This document shows, one piece after another, positions 51,125 through 59,719 of a stretch of 64,000 nucleotides of DNA. The notes under the pieces are model-generated. The model saw nothing but the letters and a program-made list of their open reading frames with translations, did no database searches and was not told the origin of the DNA. Origin of the DNA: Solidesulfovibrio alcoholivorans DSM 5433 (lineage in GTDB: Bacteria; Desulfobacterota; Desulfovibrionia; Desulfovibrionales; Desulfovibrionaceae); contig NZ_JNJA01000004.1 in the NCBI RefSeq assembly GCF_000702665.1, positions 124,001-188,000 on the forward strand, in the 5' to 3' direction. Positions within the stretch are counted from its first letter, which is position 1; each line of letters opens with the position of its first letter. A program made the position numbers and the translations under genes.

Positions 51125-51465
51125 GGCGGTTCTCCTTGTCGAAAGCCCGGACGGGAAGAACGGGGTGGACGCGAGAGAATCCCGGAGCCGTCAGGCGGCC
51201 CATGCATCGCTTGAAGGAAACCGTATCGGCGCGACGCGGCCGCGTCGGGAGCATCGTGTGCCTTTAGGATAACGCGCGCGGAAAACCCTGGCAATGCGCG
51301 CGTCACGATTTGCCGGCGCGCGCGGCGGCGCGGGAATGCCGGCAGGGGAGCCGCATGGCCGGGGTGCCCCGGCTTCGCCCTCTTGCCATTCCCTGCCCCG
51401 TCACCATAATGTCACCGTGACCCCGGCGACGCCTTGTTCCCCGGCCGGGGCGCCAAGGAGAATAC
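51125..51465. other. 341-base spacer upstream of fdhE
   Basis: No gene seen. It holds a candidate fdhE promoter and, right after it, the dyad GTCACCGTGAC (51411-51421) next to a direct GTCACC repeat. The rest is GC-rich with several short dyads. Confidence 0.5.
51383..51410 (+). promoter_or_regulatory. Candidate promoter of the fdhE-fdhD-mobA-moaA operon
   Basis: TTGCCA, 16 bases, CATAAT, about 55 bases before the fdhE start. The dyad GTCACCGTGAC directly follows and could be an operator at the start site. Confidence 0.4.
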
Positions 51466-52350
51466 ATGCCCTTCGATCACGCCGCCGCAAGCCGGCTGCT
51501 GGAAAAAAAACTCGCGGACATCACGAAGAAAACCGTGCTGCCCGCGCCCATGCTGGTCCTCGTCGCCGCCGCCGCCCGGGCGCAACTCGAAGCGCGGGCG
51601 CAGGAGACCGTGACGATCGACGCCGTGGACCTGGAGGACGTCGAGCGGGTGCTGCGCGGCGCGCCCCTGCTCCCCCGCGACGCTTTTCCCCTGGATATGG
51701 CCCGGGCGGCGGCGTTTTTCGACGATCTCACGCGCCTGGTCGGGGCGAGCGAACCCCACCTGGCCGAAGCCATGGCCGTGATCCGCGCCGACCGGGAGGC
51801 CGGCGCCCTGGATCTGCCCAAGGCCTTTTCCCGTTTTACGGCCGGCGACGATGCCTTTTTCGCCGCCTATGGCGAGAAGACGCCAAGCGCCCCGCGCCTG
51901 CTGTCCTTCCTCGTCCAGGCGGCGCTGACGCCGCGTCTGGCTGCCGTGGCCGAGGCCGTCTACGTCCATTTCCCCGAAAACCGCACCTGGAGTTTCGGCC
52001 AGTGCCCGGTCTGCGGCAGCCCGCCGCTCATGGCGCGCCTGGTCGGCAAGGTCGGGGCCAGGCATTTGACCTGCTCGTTTTGCCAGCTGGAATATCGGGC
52101 CAAGCGGCTCATGTGCCCCTACTGCGGCGAGGAGGAGCACAAGATGCTCGAGGTCTTCACCGCCCCGGACGAGCCCGGGTACGCCGTGCATGTCTGCCTG
52201 CGCTGCAACAACTACATCAAGACCACGGACTTTCGGGAGCTGGACCGGCCGAGCATCCCGGTCCTCGACGACCTGGAATCGCTGCCGCTCGACCTCGCCG
52301 CACGCAACCAGGGGTTCACGCGGCCGGTGCTCTCGGCCTGGGGGTTTTGA
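51466..52350 (+). CDS. fdhE: Formate dehydrogenase accessory protein FdhE
   Basis: FdhE is needed to make active formate dehydrogenase, probably by binding the Tat-exported subunit. The 294-residue protein has the rubredoxin-like CxxC pairs CPVCGSPPL, CSFCQLEY, CPYCGEEEHK and CLRCNNYIKTTD. AAGGAG precedes the ATG. It starts a run of fdhE-fdhD-mobA-moaA with overlaps or single-base gaps. Confidence 0.9.
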   Translation: MPFDHAAASRLLEKKLADITKKTVLPAPMLVLVAAAARAQLEARAQETVTIDAVDLEDVERVLRGAPLLPRDAFPLDMARAAAFFDDLTRLVGASEPHLAEAMAVIRADREAGALDLPKAFSRFTAGDDAFFAAYGEKTPSAPRLLSFLVQAALTPRLAAVAEAVYVHFPENRTWSFGQCPVCGSPPLMARLVGKVGARHLTCSFCQLEYRAKRLMCPYCGEEEHKMLEVFTAPDEPGYAVHVCLRCNNYIKTTDFRELDRPSIPVLDDLESLPLDLAARNQGFTRPVLSAWGF

Positions 52351-52351
52351 C

Positions 52352-53062
52352 GTGGAGGCGCCGCTGACCCGGGAAATCGCCTGCCGGCGTTTCAAGAACG
52401 GCGTCATGCGGCCGTTTTCGGACGACGTGGCAGTGGAGATCCGCGTCCGGCTGCGCCTTGCCGGCTACGGGGAGCGGGAGCTTTTCGCCGCGCCCATCGA
52501 CCCCGAGGGCCTCGCCCTGGGCCATGCCGCCCTGGACATGCTGCCGCAGGGCCTCGTGCCGGTCGTACGCCGGGCCGAGAGCCTGACGTTCGACCTCGAC
52601 GCCGTGCCGGACCCGCGCCCGGCCGCCGACCCGGCTTTGCCGCCGCCCGTGGCCGCGCCGGATCTCCTGAGGCTCGTGACGCGGTTTATTGCCGCGCCCG
52701 GGCTCTGGGACGGCACGGGCTGCTTCCACCGCGCCGCGCTTTTTGACGCGGGACGCGGCGAATTCCTCACCCGGGCCGAGGACATCGGCCGCCACAACTG
52801 CCTGGACCGCCTTGCCGGCTACGGCGTGCGCCAGGGCGTCAGCCTTGCCGGGCAGCTTCTTTTCCTGTCCTGCCGGGTCACGGCCTCGATGATGGAAAAG
52901 GCCTTGCGCGCGGGGTTTCGCATGGTGGTCAGCCGCTCGGCCGTGACTGGCGCGGCCTATGACGCGGCCGTGGCCGCGGGCGTCACCCTGGTCGGATTCG
53001 CCCGCGACGCCGAAGCGCGTTTCACGGTCTTCACCGACGCCGCCGGCAGGGTGGCGGCGTGA
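52352..53062 (+). CDS. fdhD: FdhD-like sulfurtransferase lacking the CGxCG motif
   Basis: FdhD carries sulfur from IscS to the Mo/W cofactor of formate dehydrogenase. This 236-residue protein (GTG start one base after fdhE) keeps the later blocks GTGCFHRAALFD, EDIGRHNCLDRLAGYG and FLSCRVTASMMEKALRAGFRMVVSRSAVTG. It lacks the usual CGxCG loop, whose place is taken by a Pro/Ala stretch; it has Cys in TGC, HNC and LSC where most FdhD have Gly, Ala and another residue. Sulfur may thus move by another Cys, or not at all. Confidence 0.8.
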   Translation: MEAPLTREIACRRFKNGVMRPFSDDVAVEIRVRLRLAGYGERELFAAPIDPEGLALGHAALDMLPQGLVPVVRRAESLTFDLDAVPDPRPAADPALPPPVAAPDLLRLVTRFIAAPGLWDGTGCFHRAALFDAGRGEFLTRAEDIGRHNCLDRLAGYGVRQGVSLAGQLLFLSCRVTASMMEKALRAGFRMVVSRSAVTGAAYDAAVAAGVTLVGFARDAEARFTVFTDAAGRVAA

Positions 53063-53670
53063 ACGCCGCGCCGCAGACGCCGCTCGGCGTGATCCTCGCC
53101 GGCGGCAAGTCGAGTCGCATGGGCCGGGACAAGGCCTGGCTCTCGTTTTTCGGCCAGCCCATGCTCGCGCGCGTGGCTTCGGTCGTGCAAAATGTCACCG
53201 GCGAGTTGTGCGTCTCGGGCCGCGACCCGGCCGTCTTCGGCATCCACGCGCCCTGGCTGCCCGACGTCCTGTCCGGGCAGGGGCCTGCCGGCGGCGTGCT
53301 CACCGTACTCGAGGCAACGGGCCGATCGTGCCTGGTGGTGTCCTGCGACCTGCCGTTTCTGGACGAGGCGACCCTGGCGCGGCTGGTCGCGGCCTGGCGG
53401 AATCGTCCGGCCGGGGCGCGCATGACCACCTACCGCATCGCGGACACGGGCTACGTGGAGTCCCTGGTCGCGATCTACGACCCCGAAGGCGCGCCGCTTT
53501 TGCGCGAGAGCCTCGCCCGGGGCCAGCGGCGGCTTTCCGCGATTTTTCCGGAATCGTTGCGGTGCCACATCGATTACGACAAGGCCGACCGGGATACGGC
53601 GCGGGCCTTTTTCAACGTCAATGCGCCCCCGGACCTGCTGCTGGCCCGGGACATGGAGACCGGGTCATGA
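53059..53670 (+). CDS. mobA: Molybdenum cofactor guanylyltransferase
   Basis: MobA joins GMP to molybdopterin to give the bis-MGD form used by formate dehydrogenase. 203 residues with the nucleotide loop LAGGKSSRMGRDKAWL, VLSGQGPAGGVLT and VVSCDLPFLDE. GTG start overlaps fdhD by 4 bases, and its stop overlaps moaA by 4. Confidence 0.92.
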   Translation: MNAAPQTPLGVILAGGKSSRMGRDKAWLSFFGQPMLARVASVVQNVTGELCVSGRDPAVFGIHAPWLPDVLSGQGPAGGVLTVLEATGRSCLVVSCDLPFLDEATLARLVAAWRNRPAGARMTTYRIADTGYVESLVAIYDPEGAPLLRESLARGQRRLSAIFPESLRCHIDYDKADRDTARAFFNVNAPPDLLLARDMETGS

Positions 53671-54671
53671 CAACGACGCACAAACGCCTACGCGACGGGC
53701 GGGGCAGGGAAGTCAGCTACCTGCGCCTTTCCGTCACCGACCGTTGCAACCTCAATTGCATGTACTGCCGGCCCAAGGACAAGGTGCCGTTCATTCCGCA
53801 CCCGGATATTTTGCGCTACGAGGAGATGCTCGACCTCGTGTCGCTCGCGCGCGACCTCGGCATCGCCAAGGTGCGCCTGACCGGAGGGGAACCCTTCGCC
53901 CGGCGCGACATCATGGTCTTCATCGAGTCCCTCATGGGCCGCTACCCGGAACTCGACCTGCGCCTGACCACCAACGCGACCATGCTGGCGGGCAAGCCCG
54001 CGACCCTGGCCGCGCTCGGCGTTTCGGCCGTCAACATCTCCTGCGATACCCTCGACCGCGAGAAATACGCCCGCATCACGGGCAATGACCGCCTGGACGC
54101 CGTGCGCCGGGCCATCGACGAGAGCCTTGCGGCCGGGCTTCGCGTCAAGATCAATGCCGTGGCCCTGCGCGGCATCAACACCGACGAGGTCGCCGATTTC
54201 GTGCGCTTGGCCATGCAATTTCCCCTGGACGTGCGCTTTATCGAATTCATGCCCGTGGGCGACGGCAACCTCTGGAAGCCGGAAAACTACATTTCCGCCC
54301 AGGACGTCCTGGAACTGGCGCGGGGCGCGGCGGAGCTCACCCTCGAGACCAACCCCCACGAAACGGGCGGGCCGGCCAAGATGCACCGCATCGCGGGCGG
54401 ACTTGGCCGCTTCGGCGTCATCTCGCCCTTAAGCGACCATTTCTGCGCTTCCTGCAACAGGCTGCGCATCACGGCCGACGGCAAGCTGCGCACGTGCCTG
54501 TTTTCCGAACGCGAATTCAAGTTGCGGCCCCTGCTGCGCAACCCCAAGCTGGGACTGCCCATGGTGCGGCGGGTGATCGCCCTGGCCCTTCGCGACAAGC
54601 CGCTCGGGTACGAGGTCCTCAACCCCGGCGCGACCCCCGAAGCCCGGGAGATGTCGGCCATCGGCGGCTGA
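53667..54671 (+). CDS. moaA: GTP 3',8-cyclase (molybdenum cofactor biosynthesis)
   Basis: MoaA is the radical SAM enzyme that starts molybdopterin synthesis from GTP. 334 residues with CNLNCMYC (Cys27, 31, 34), LTGGEP, and the second cluster site CASCNRLRITADGKLRTCLF. It lacks the usual C-terminal GG in full, ending SAIGG, which still provides the needed two glycines. ATG overlaps mobA. Confidence 0.95.
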   Translation: MTTTHKRLRDGRGREVSYLRLSVTDRCNLNCMYCRPKDKVPFIPHPDILRYEEMLDLVSLARDLGIAKVRLTGGEPFARRDIMVFIESLMGRYPELDLRLTTNATMLAGKPATLAALGVSAVNISCDTLDREKYARITGNDRLDAVRRAIDESLAAGLRVKINAVALRGINTDEVADFVRLAMQFPLDVRFIEFMPVGDGNLWKPENYISAQDVLELARGAAELTLETNPHETGGPAKMHRIAGGLGRFGVISPLSDHFCASCNRLRITADGKLRTCLFSEREFKLRPLLRNPKLGLPMVRRVIALALRDKPLGYEVLNPGATPEAREMSAIGG

Positions 54672-54684
54672 GCGCGTCGCCGCG

Positions 54685-55545
54685 ATGGCCCTGGACATCC
54701 GCCGCCACGCCAAGACGGACGCGGGCGCAAGGAAGGTCATCGAACGCCAGTGCTGGCCCGGCGGGCGCACGACGTGTCCGCGCTGCGGCGCGGTAAAGGC
54801 CTATGCCCTGGCCGAAGGGCGCATGCGCTGCGCCGCGTGCCGCTACACCTTCCACGCTCTGACCGGCCGTTTCGCCGGGCTGGCCGGGCTCACGCCCCGG
54901 CAGTGGCTGCGCCTGCTCGAGCTCTTCGCCGCCGAGGAAACGGCCAACGCCATGGCCGCGACCCTCGGCGTCGCCTACAACACCGCCTACAAGGCCGCCA
55001 GCCTCGTGCGGTTGGCCATCCTGGCCGCGAGCTTCGACGGCTTGGCCATCCTGCGCGGACCGCTCGGCCGCGAGCTCGGCTTTTCCGGCAAGACCCTGCG
55101 CCCCGTCTCCGCCGACGCGCCGCTGGCCCAGGTGCCGGTCTTCGGCATCCTGGAGCGCGGCGACATGGCCTTCGTGGACTACCTGCCGGACATGACGCCC
55201 GAGGACATCCTGCACTTCAACCTGCACTTCTCCCTGCCGCTGTCGCGCCTGGGGGCCATCGTCTTTTCCGACCGTTACCAGCGCTACCAGACGCTCGTGA
55301 CCTGCGGGGCCGAGGTGCTCACACGCCGTTTCGTCGAGGTGGCCGGGCGCATGCCGGCCGTCGCGCCGCGCCAGGAGGGCTTCTGGGCCTACGCCCGCGA
55401 CCGGCTCGTGCGCTTCCACGGTGTCACGGCCCGCAAATTTCCGCTCTATCTCAAGGAACTCGAGTTTCGCTTCAACTCCCGCGATAATGATATCTTGCCG
55501 ATTTTGCTCGCCAATGTCTGCACTTTCGTGCCAGAACTTGCGTAA
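54685..55545 (+). CDS. IS1595-like transposase-derived protein
   Basis: 286 residues. A zinc ribbon (Cys31, 34, 49, 52: CPRCG and CAAC), a helix-turn-helix (ETANAMAATLGVAYNTAYKAASLVR) and an RNase-H-type tail ending YLKELEFRFNSRDND match IS1595 transposases. But where active enzymes have the first acidic residue in VEIDE, this one has GRELGFSGK, so the catalytic triad looks broken. It starts 13 bases after moaA, has no visible terminal repeats, and matches its neighbours in composition. It looks fixed in the locus, perhaps as a DNA-binding regulator of fdhAB. Confidence 0.65.
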   Translation: MALDIRRHAKTDAGARKVIERQCWPGGRTTCPRCGAVKAYALAEGRMRCAACRYTFHALTGRFAGLAGLTPRQWLRLLELFAAEETANAMAATLGVAYNTAYKAASLVRLAILAASFDGLAILRGPLGRELGFSGKTLRPVSADAPLAQVPVFGILERGDMAFVDYLPDMTPEDILHFNLHFSLPLSRLGAIVFSDRYQRYQTLVTCGAEVLTRRFVEVAGRMPAVAPRQEGFWAYARDRLVRFHGVTARKFPLYLKELEFRFNSRDNDILPILLANVCTFVPELA

Positions 55546-55624
55546 TTCTTTTTTCTTTGACCGTGACTCTCCTGTTTTCTAGTTAATAAGTGACTCTTAT
55601 TACGGAAGTCTATGTTATTTTTAA

Positions 55625-55646
55625 CTTATGCTAAATTTAGCATAAG
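55625..55646. promoter_or_regulatory. 22-bp perfect palindrome upstream of fdhA
   Basis: Arm CTTATGCTAAA faces its exact complement, 63 bases before the fdhA start. The octamer GTGACTCT occurs at 55563 and again at 55590, 27 bases apart, in the same A+T-rich region. Operator sites for an fdhAB regulator are the simplest reading. Confidence 0.6.
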
Positions 55647-55708
55647 AAAGCGGCAAGCTCTCCCGACGGGAGGGGAAACGGCACGCCTGGCGGCGAAGGA
55701 GACGAGTT

Positions 55709-58700
55709 ATGGAATGGAACCGGCGCGAGTTCCTCAAGATCGCGGGCGCGACCACGGCCGTGGCCGCGTTCGGCGGGCTGGGCTTCGACCTGGGGCAGGC
55801 CCAGGCCCAGGCGGTGGCGCAGGCGGACAAGCTCAAGTTCACGAAACAGAGCACCTCGGTGTGTTGCTACTGCTCCGTGGGCTGCGGGCTGATCGCCAGC
55901 ACGGACAAGAACGGCGAAGGCAAGGTCGTCAACATCGAGGGCGATCCGGACCATCCGATCAGCGAAGGTTCCCTGTGCCCCAAGGGCGCGTCCCACTACC
56001 AGCTCGGGAAAAACGACCGCCGCATCTACAAGGTGCTCTACCGCGCGCCGTACGCCGAGAACTGGGAAGAAAAAAGCTGGGATTGGGCCCTGGACCGCAT
56101 CGCGCGCAAGGTCAAGGACGTGCGTGACGCGAGCTTCACGGCCAAGGACGCCAAGGGCCGCACGGTCAACCGTTGCGAAGGGCTGGCTTCCGTCGGCTCC
56201 GCGGCCATGGACAACGAGGAATGCTGGATCTACCAGGCCATGCTCCGGGCCATGGGGCTGACATACATCGAGCACCAGGCCCGTATCTGACACAGCGCCA
56301 CTGTAGCGGCTCTGGCAGAGTCGTTCGGACGCGGGGCGATGACGAACCACTGGATCGATCTCGCCAACTCGGATTGCATTCTTATCATCGGCAGCAACGC
56401 CGCCGAGAACCATCCCATCTCGTTCAAGTGGGCGCTTCGGGCCAAGGACAAGGGCGCGAAGATCATCCACGTCGATCCGCGCTATACGCGCACTTCGGCC
56501 CATGCCGATATCTTCACCCGGTTGCGCTCGGGATCGGACATCGCCTTCTTCGGCGGGTTCATCCGCTATATCCTGGCCAACAACCTGTACTTCAAGGATT
56601 ACGTCGTCAATTACACCAACGCCTCGTTTATCGTTGGCGACAAGTTCGACTTCAAGGACGGCCTGTTCTCCGGCTACGACAGCGCCAAGCGCGCCTATGA
56701 CAAGTCGGCCTGGGCGTTCGTCAAGGACGAGAACGGGTTGATCAAGAAAGACCCGACCCTGCGCGATCCCCGCTGTGTGTTCCAGCTCATGCGCAAGCAC
56801 TACGACCGCTACAACATCAAGGCGGTCTCGGAGATCAGCGGCACGCCCGAGGCCGACCTTCAGCTCGTCTACCAGACCTTCGCGGCCACGGGCAAACCGG
56901 AAAAATCCGGCACCATGCTCTATGCCATGGGCCAGACCCAGCACACCGTGGGCGTGCAGAACATCCGGGCCATGTCCATCGTGCAGCTGCTCCTCGGCAA
57001 CATCGGCGTGGCCGGCGGCGGCATCAACGCCCTGCGCGGCGAGGCCAACGTCCAGGGCTCCACGGACCAGGCGCTGCTCTTCCACATCCTGCCCGGCTAT
57101 CTTCCCATGCCGACGGCGGCCTTGGAAAGCCTCGCGGTCTACGGCGAGAAAACCACGCCCATGACCAAGGATCCCCAGAGCGCCAATTGGTGGGGCAACC
57201 GGCCAAAGTACATGGCGAGTTTCCTCAAGTCGCTCTATCCCGAGCAGGATCTGGAAACGGGCTACGCCTACCTGCCCAAGCTCGAGCCGGGCAAGGACTA
57301 CTCGTGGTTGTCCATGTTCGACGCCATGCACAAGGGAGCGTTCAAGGGCTTTTTCGCCTGGGGCCAGAACCCGGCCGCGAGCACCGCCAACGCCAACAAG
57401 ACCCGCGAGGCCATGGGCAAGCTCGACTGGATGGTCACGGTCAACATCTTCGAAACCGAGACCGGTTCCTTCTGGAAGGGGCCGGGCATGGACCCGAAGA
57501 AGATCAAGACCGAGGTCTTCTTCCTGCCTTGCGCCGTATCCTTCGAAAAAGAGGGCTCCATCTCCAACTCCGGCCGCTGGATGCAGTGGCGCTACGCCGC
57601 CCAGAAGCCCTCGGGCGACACCAAACCCGACGGCGACATCATCTACGAGTTGTTCGAGAAGATCCGCGCCCTCTACGCCAAGGAAGGCGGCGCCTTCCCC
57701 GATCCCATCAAGAACCTCAACTGGGACGTGGCCACGAACCACGTCTTCGACCCGCACAAGGTCGCCAAGCGCATCAACGGCGTCTTTCTCAAGGAGAAGA
57801 CCCTGAAAGTCGGCGACGCGGACAAGACCTTCAAGCCGGGCGATCCCGTGCCGAGCTTCGCGCTGCTTCAGACCGACGGCTCCACCTGTTCGGGCAACTG
57901 GATCTATTCCGGGTCCTACACCGACAAGAACATGGCCGCCCGTCGCGACAAGACGCAAACGCCCATGCAGGCCGCCATCGGCCTCTATCCCGGCTGGACC
58001 TGGGCCTGGCCTGTCAACCGGCGCATCCTCTACAACCGCGCCTCGGTCGATCCGCAGGGCAAGCCCTACCAGCCGCAAAAGGCCGTCATCGAGTGGAAGG
58101 ACGGCAAGTGGATCGGCGACGTACCCGACGGCCCCTGGCCGCCCATGGCCGACTCCCAGAAGGGCAAGTACCCCTTCCTCATGCAAACCGACGGCATGGG
58201 CCAGCTCTTCGGCCCGGGCCGCAACGACGGCCCGTTCCCCGAGTACTACGAGCCGCTCGAATGCCCCGTGGGCGAACATCCCTTCTCCAAGCAGCTCAAC
58301 AACCCCACGGCACTCAAGTTCGAGGGGCCGACCGAGGTGCACGCGACCTGCGATCCGCGCTATCCGTTCATCTGCTCCACCTACCGCGTCACCGAGCACT
58401 GGCAGACGGGCGTCATGACCCGCAACTCGCCCTGGCTGCTTGAGGCCGAACCGCAGATGTTCTGCGAGATGAGCCCCGAACTCGCCGCGATGCGCGGCAT
58501 CAGGAACGGCGAAAAGGTCATCCTCGAAAGCACGCGCGGCTCGCTGTGGGCCAAGGCCATCGTCACCGAGCGCATCAAGCCCTTCACGGTCATGGGCCAC
58601 ACCGTTCACCAGGTCGGCGTGCCCTGGCACTACGGCTGGACCTGGCCCAAGCAGGGCGGCGATTCGGCCAACATCCTGTGCCCGTCCGTCGGCGATCCCA

Positions 58701-58753
58701 ACACGGGCATTCCAGAAACGAAGGCCTTCATGGTCAACGTGAAGAAGGCGTAA
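55709..58753 (+). CDS. fdhA: Formate dehydrogenase alpha subunit, selenocysteine-containing
   Basis: The catalytic subunit of a periplasmic Mo- or W-bis-MGD formate dehydrogenase, 1014 residues counting one selenocysteine. NRREFLK gives a Tat signal. CCYCSVGCGL and SLCPKGA bind a [4Fe-4S]. An in-frame TGA at 56288-56290 reads ARI-Sec-HSATV, in the family's active site, and the frame continues to 58753. Later blocks VEVHATCDPRYPFI and NTGIPETKAF are typical. AAGGAGA precedes the ATG. A conventional gene call would cut it in two. Confidence 0.95.
56288..56330 (+). promoter_or_regulatory. Bacterial SECIS element
   Basis: Directly after the TGA, CAGCGCC pairs with GGCTCTG (one mismatch) around an ACTGTAGC loop that holds the G-T needed by SelB. 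Place and size fit bacterial SECIS hairpins. Confidence 0.7.
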
Positions 58754-58765
58754 AGGAGCGATGCC

Positions 58766-59488
58766 ATGAACGGAAAGACCTTCTTCGTGGACCTGTCCCG
58801 TTGCACCGGCTGCCGCGGTTGCCAGGTGGCCTGCAAGCAGTGGAAGAACAAACCCGTGGAGCCGACCGAGAATACCGGCTCCCACCAGAACCCGCCCGAC
58901 CTGTCCTGGCAGACGCTCAAGGTCGTGCGCTTCACCGAGACCACCATCGACGGGAAGTTCCATTGGCTGTTCTTCCCGGACCAGTGCCGGCACTGCCTGG
59001 ACGCGCCCTGCAAGATGGTGGGCGATTCCGAGGTCCCGGACGCCATCGCCCAGGACCCTGAGACCGGCGCGGTGGTGTTCACCGACAAGACCAAGGGGCT
59101 CAATGCCGAAGCCGTGCGCGAGGCCTGTCCCTACGACATCCCGCGCGTCGATCCGGCCACGAAGCTCATGTACAAATGCGACATGTGCAACGACCGGGTC
59201 CATGCCGGCATGCTGCCGTCGTGCGTGAAGACCTGTCCGACCGGCACCATGAACTTCGGCGACCGCGAGGAGATGCTGACCCTGGCCAAGGAGCGCCTGG
59301 CCAAGCTCAAGCCGGCCTATCCCAAAGCCGAGCTGGTGGACGCCGGGACGGTGCGCTGCATCTTCCTGTGTCCGCAGCCGCCGACCGCCTACTACAAGTA
59401 CGTCCAGTACGGCGACGCCGGGCCGCGGATGCTCACGCGCAAGGCCTTGTTCGCCAAGGTCCTGCGTCCGCTGCGCGCTTTCGGCTAG
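58766..59488 (+). CDS. fdhB: Formate dehydrogenase beta subunit, iron-sulfur
   Basis: A 240-residue polyferredoxin that takes electrons from FdhA. Four cluster motifs are seen: CTGCRGCQVACKQW, CRHCLDAPC, ACPYDIPR with CDMCNDRV, and CVKTCPTGTMNFGD. No signal peptide, so it rides out with FdhA through Tat. No membrane subunit or cytochrome follows, so this is a soluble FdhAB type that probably uses a periplasmic cytochrome c. Confidence 0.95.
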   Translation: MNGKTFFVDLSRCTGCRGCQVACKQWKNKPVEPTENTGSHQNPPDLSWQTLKVVRFTETTIDGKFHWLFFPDQCRHCLDAPCKMVGDSEVPDAIAQDPETGAVVFTDKTKGLNAEAVREACPYDIPRVDPATKLMYKCDMCNDRVHAGMLPSCVKTCPTGTMNFGDREEMLTLAKERLAKLKPAYPKAELVDAGTVRCIFLCPQPPTAYYKYVQYGDAGPRMLTRKALFAKVLRPLRAFG

Positions 59489-59498
59489 CCCCTTGTGC

Positions 59499-59576
59499 CC
59501 TTTGCGGGCGCTGCGCGGTGCAGCGCCCGCAAAGGCGTTGTTGTCCCGCAGACCCGCAAAGGCGGGGCTGCGGGAC
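59499..59576 (+). terminator. Two strong stem-loops downstream of fdhB
   Basis: A 16-bp stem (arms CTTTGCGGGCGCTGC, 59499-59535) and then a 9-bp stem (GTCCCGCAG, 59543-59576). They end the fdhAB message, although T-runs are short. Confidence 0.6.
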
Positions 59577-59719
59577 GATGCACGAGGCCGTTTCCGCTGC
59601 CCCGGACCGGCGCGTGTTCCCCTCCGTCCGTTTCGGGAGGCCGCTGCCACGGCCTCCCGGACCGGCCGGTTGCCTCCGGTCGCGGTTGACCGGAACAAAC
59701 GATCTGGTATGCCCCCGCC

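Noticed and set aside
56339..58753. A separate formate dehydrogenase gene starting at an internal ATG
   Set aside because: It is in frame with the upstream 55709-56290 part; the TGA between them is in the selenocysteine position and has a SECIS hairpin.
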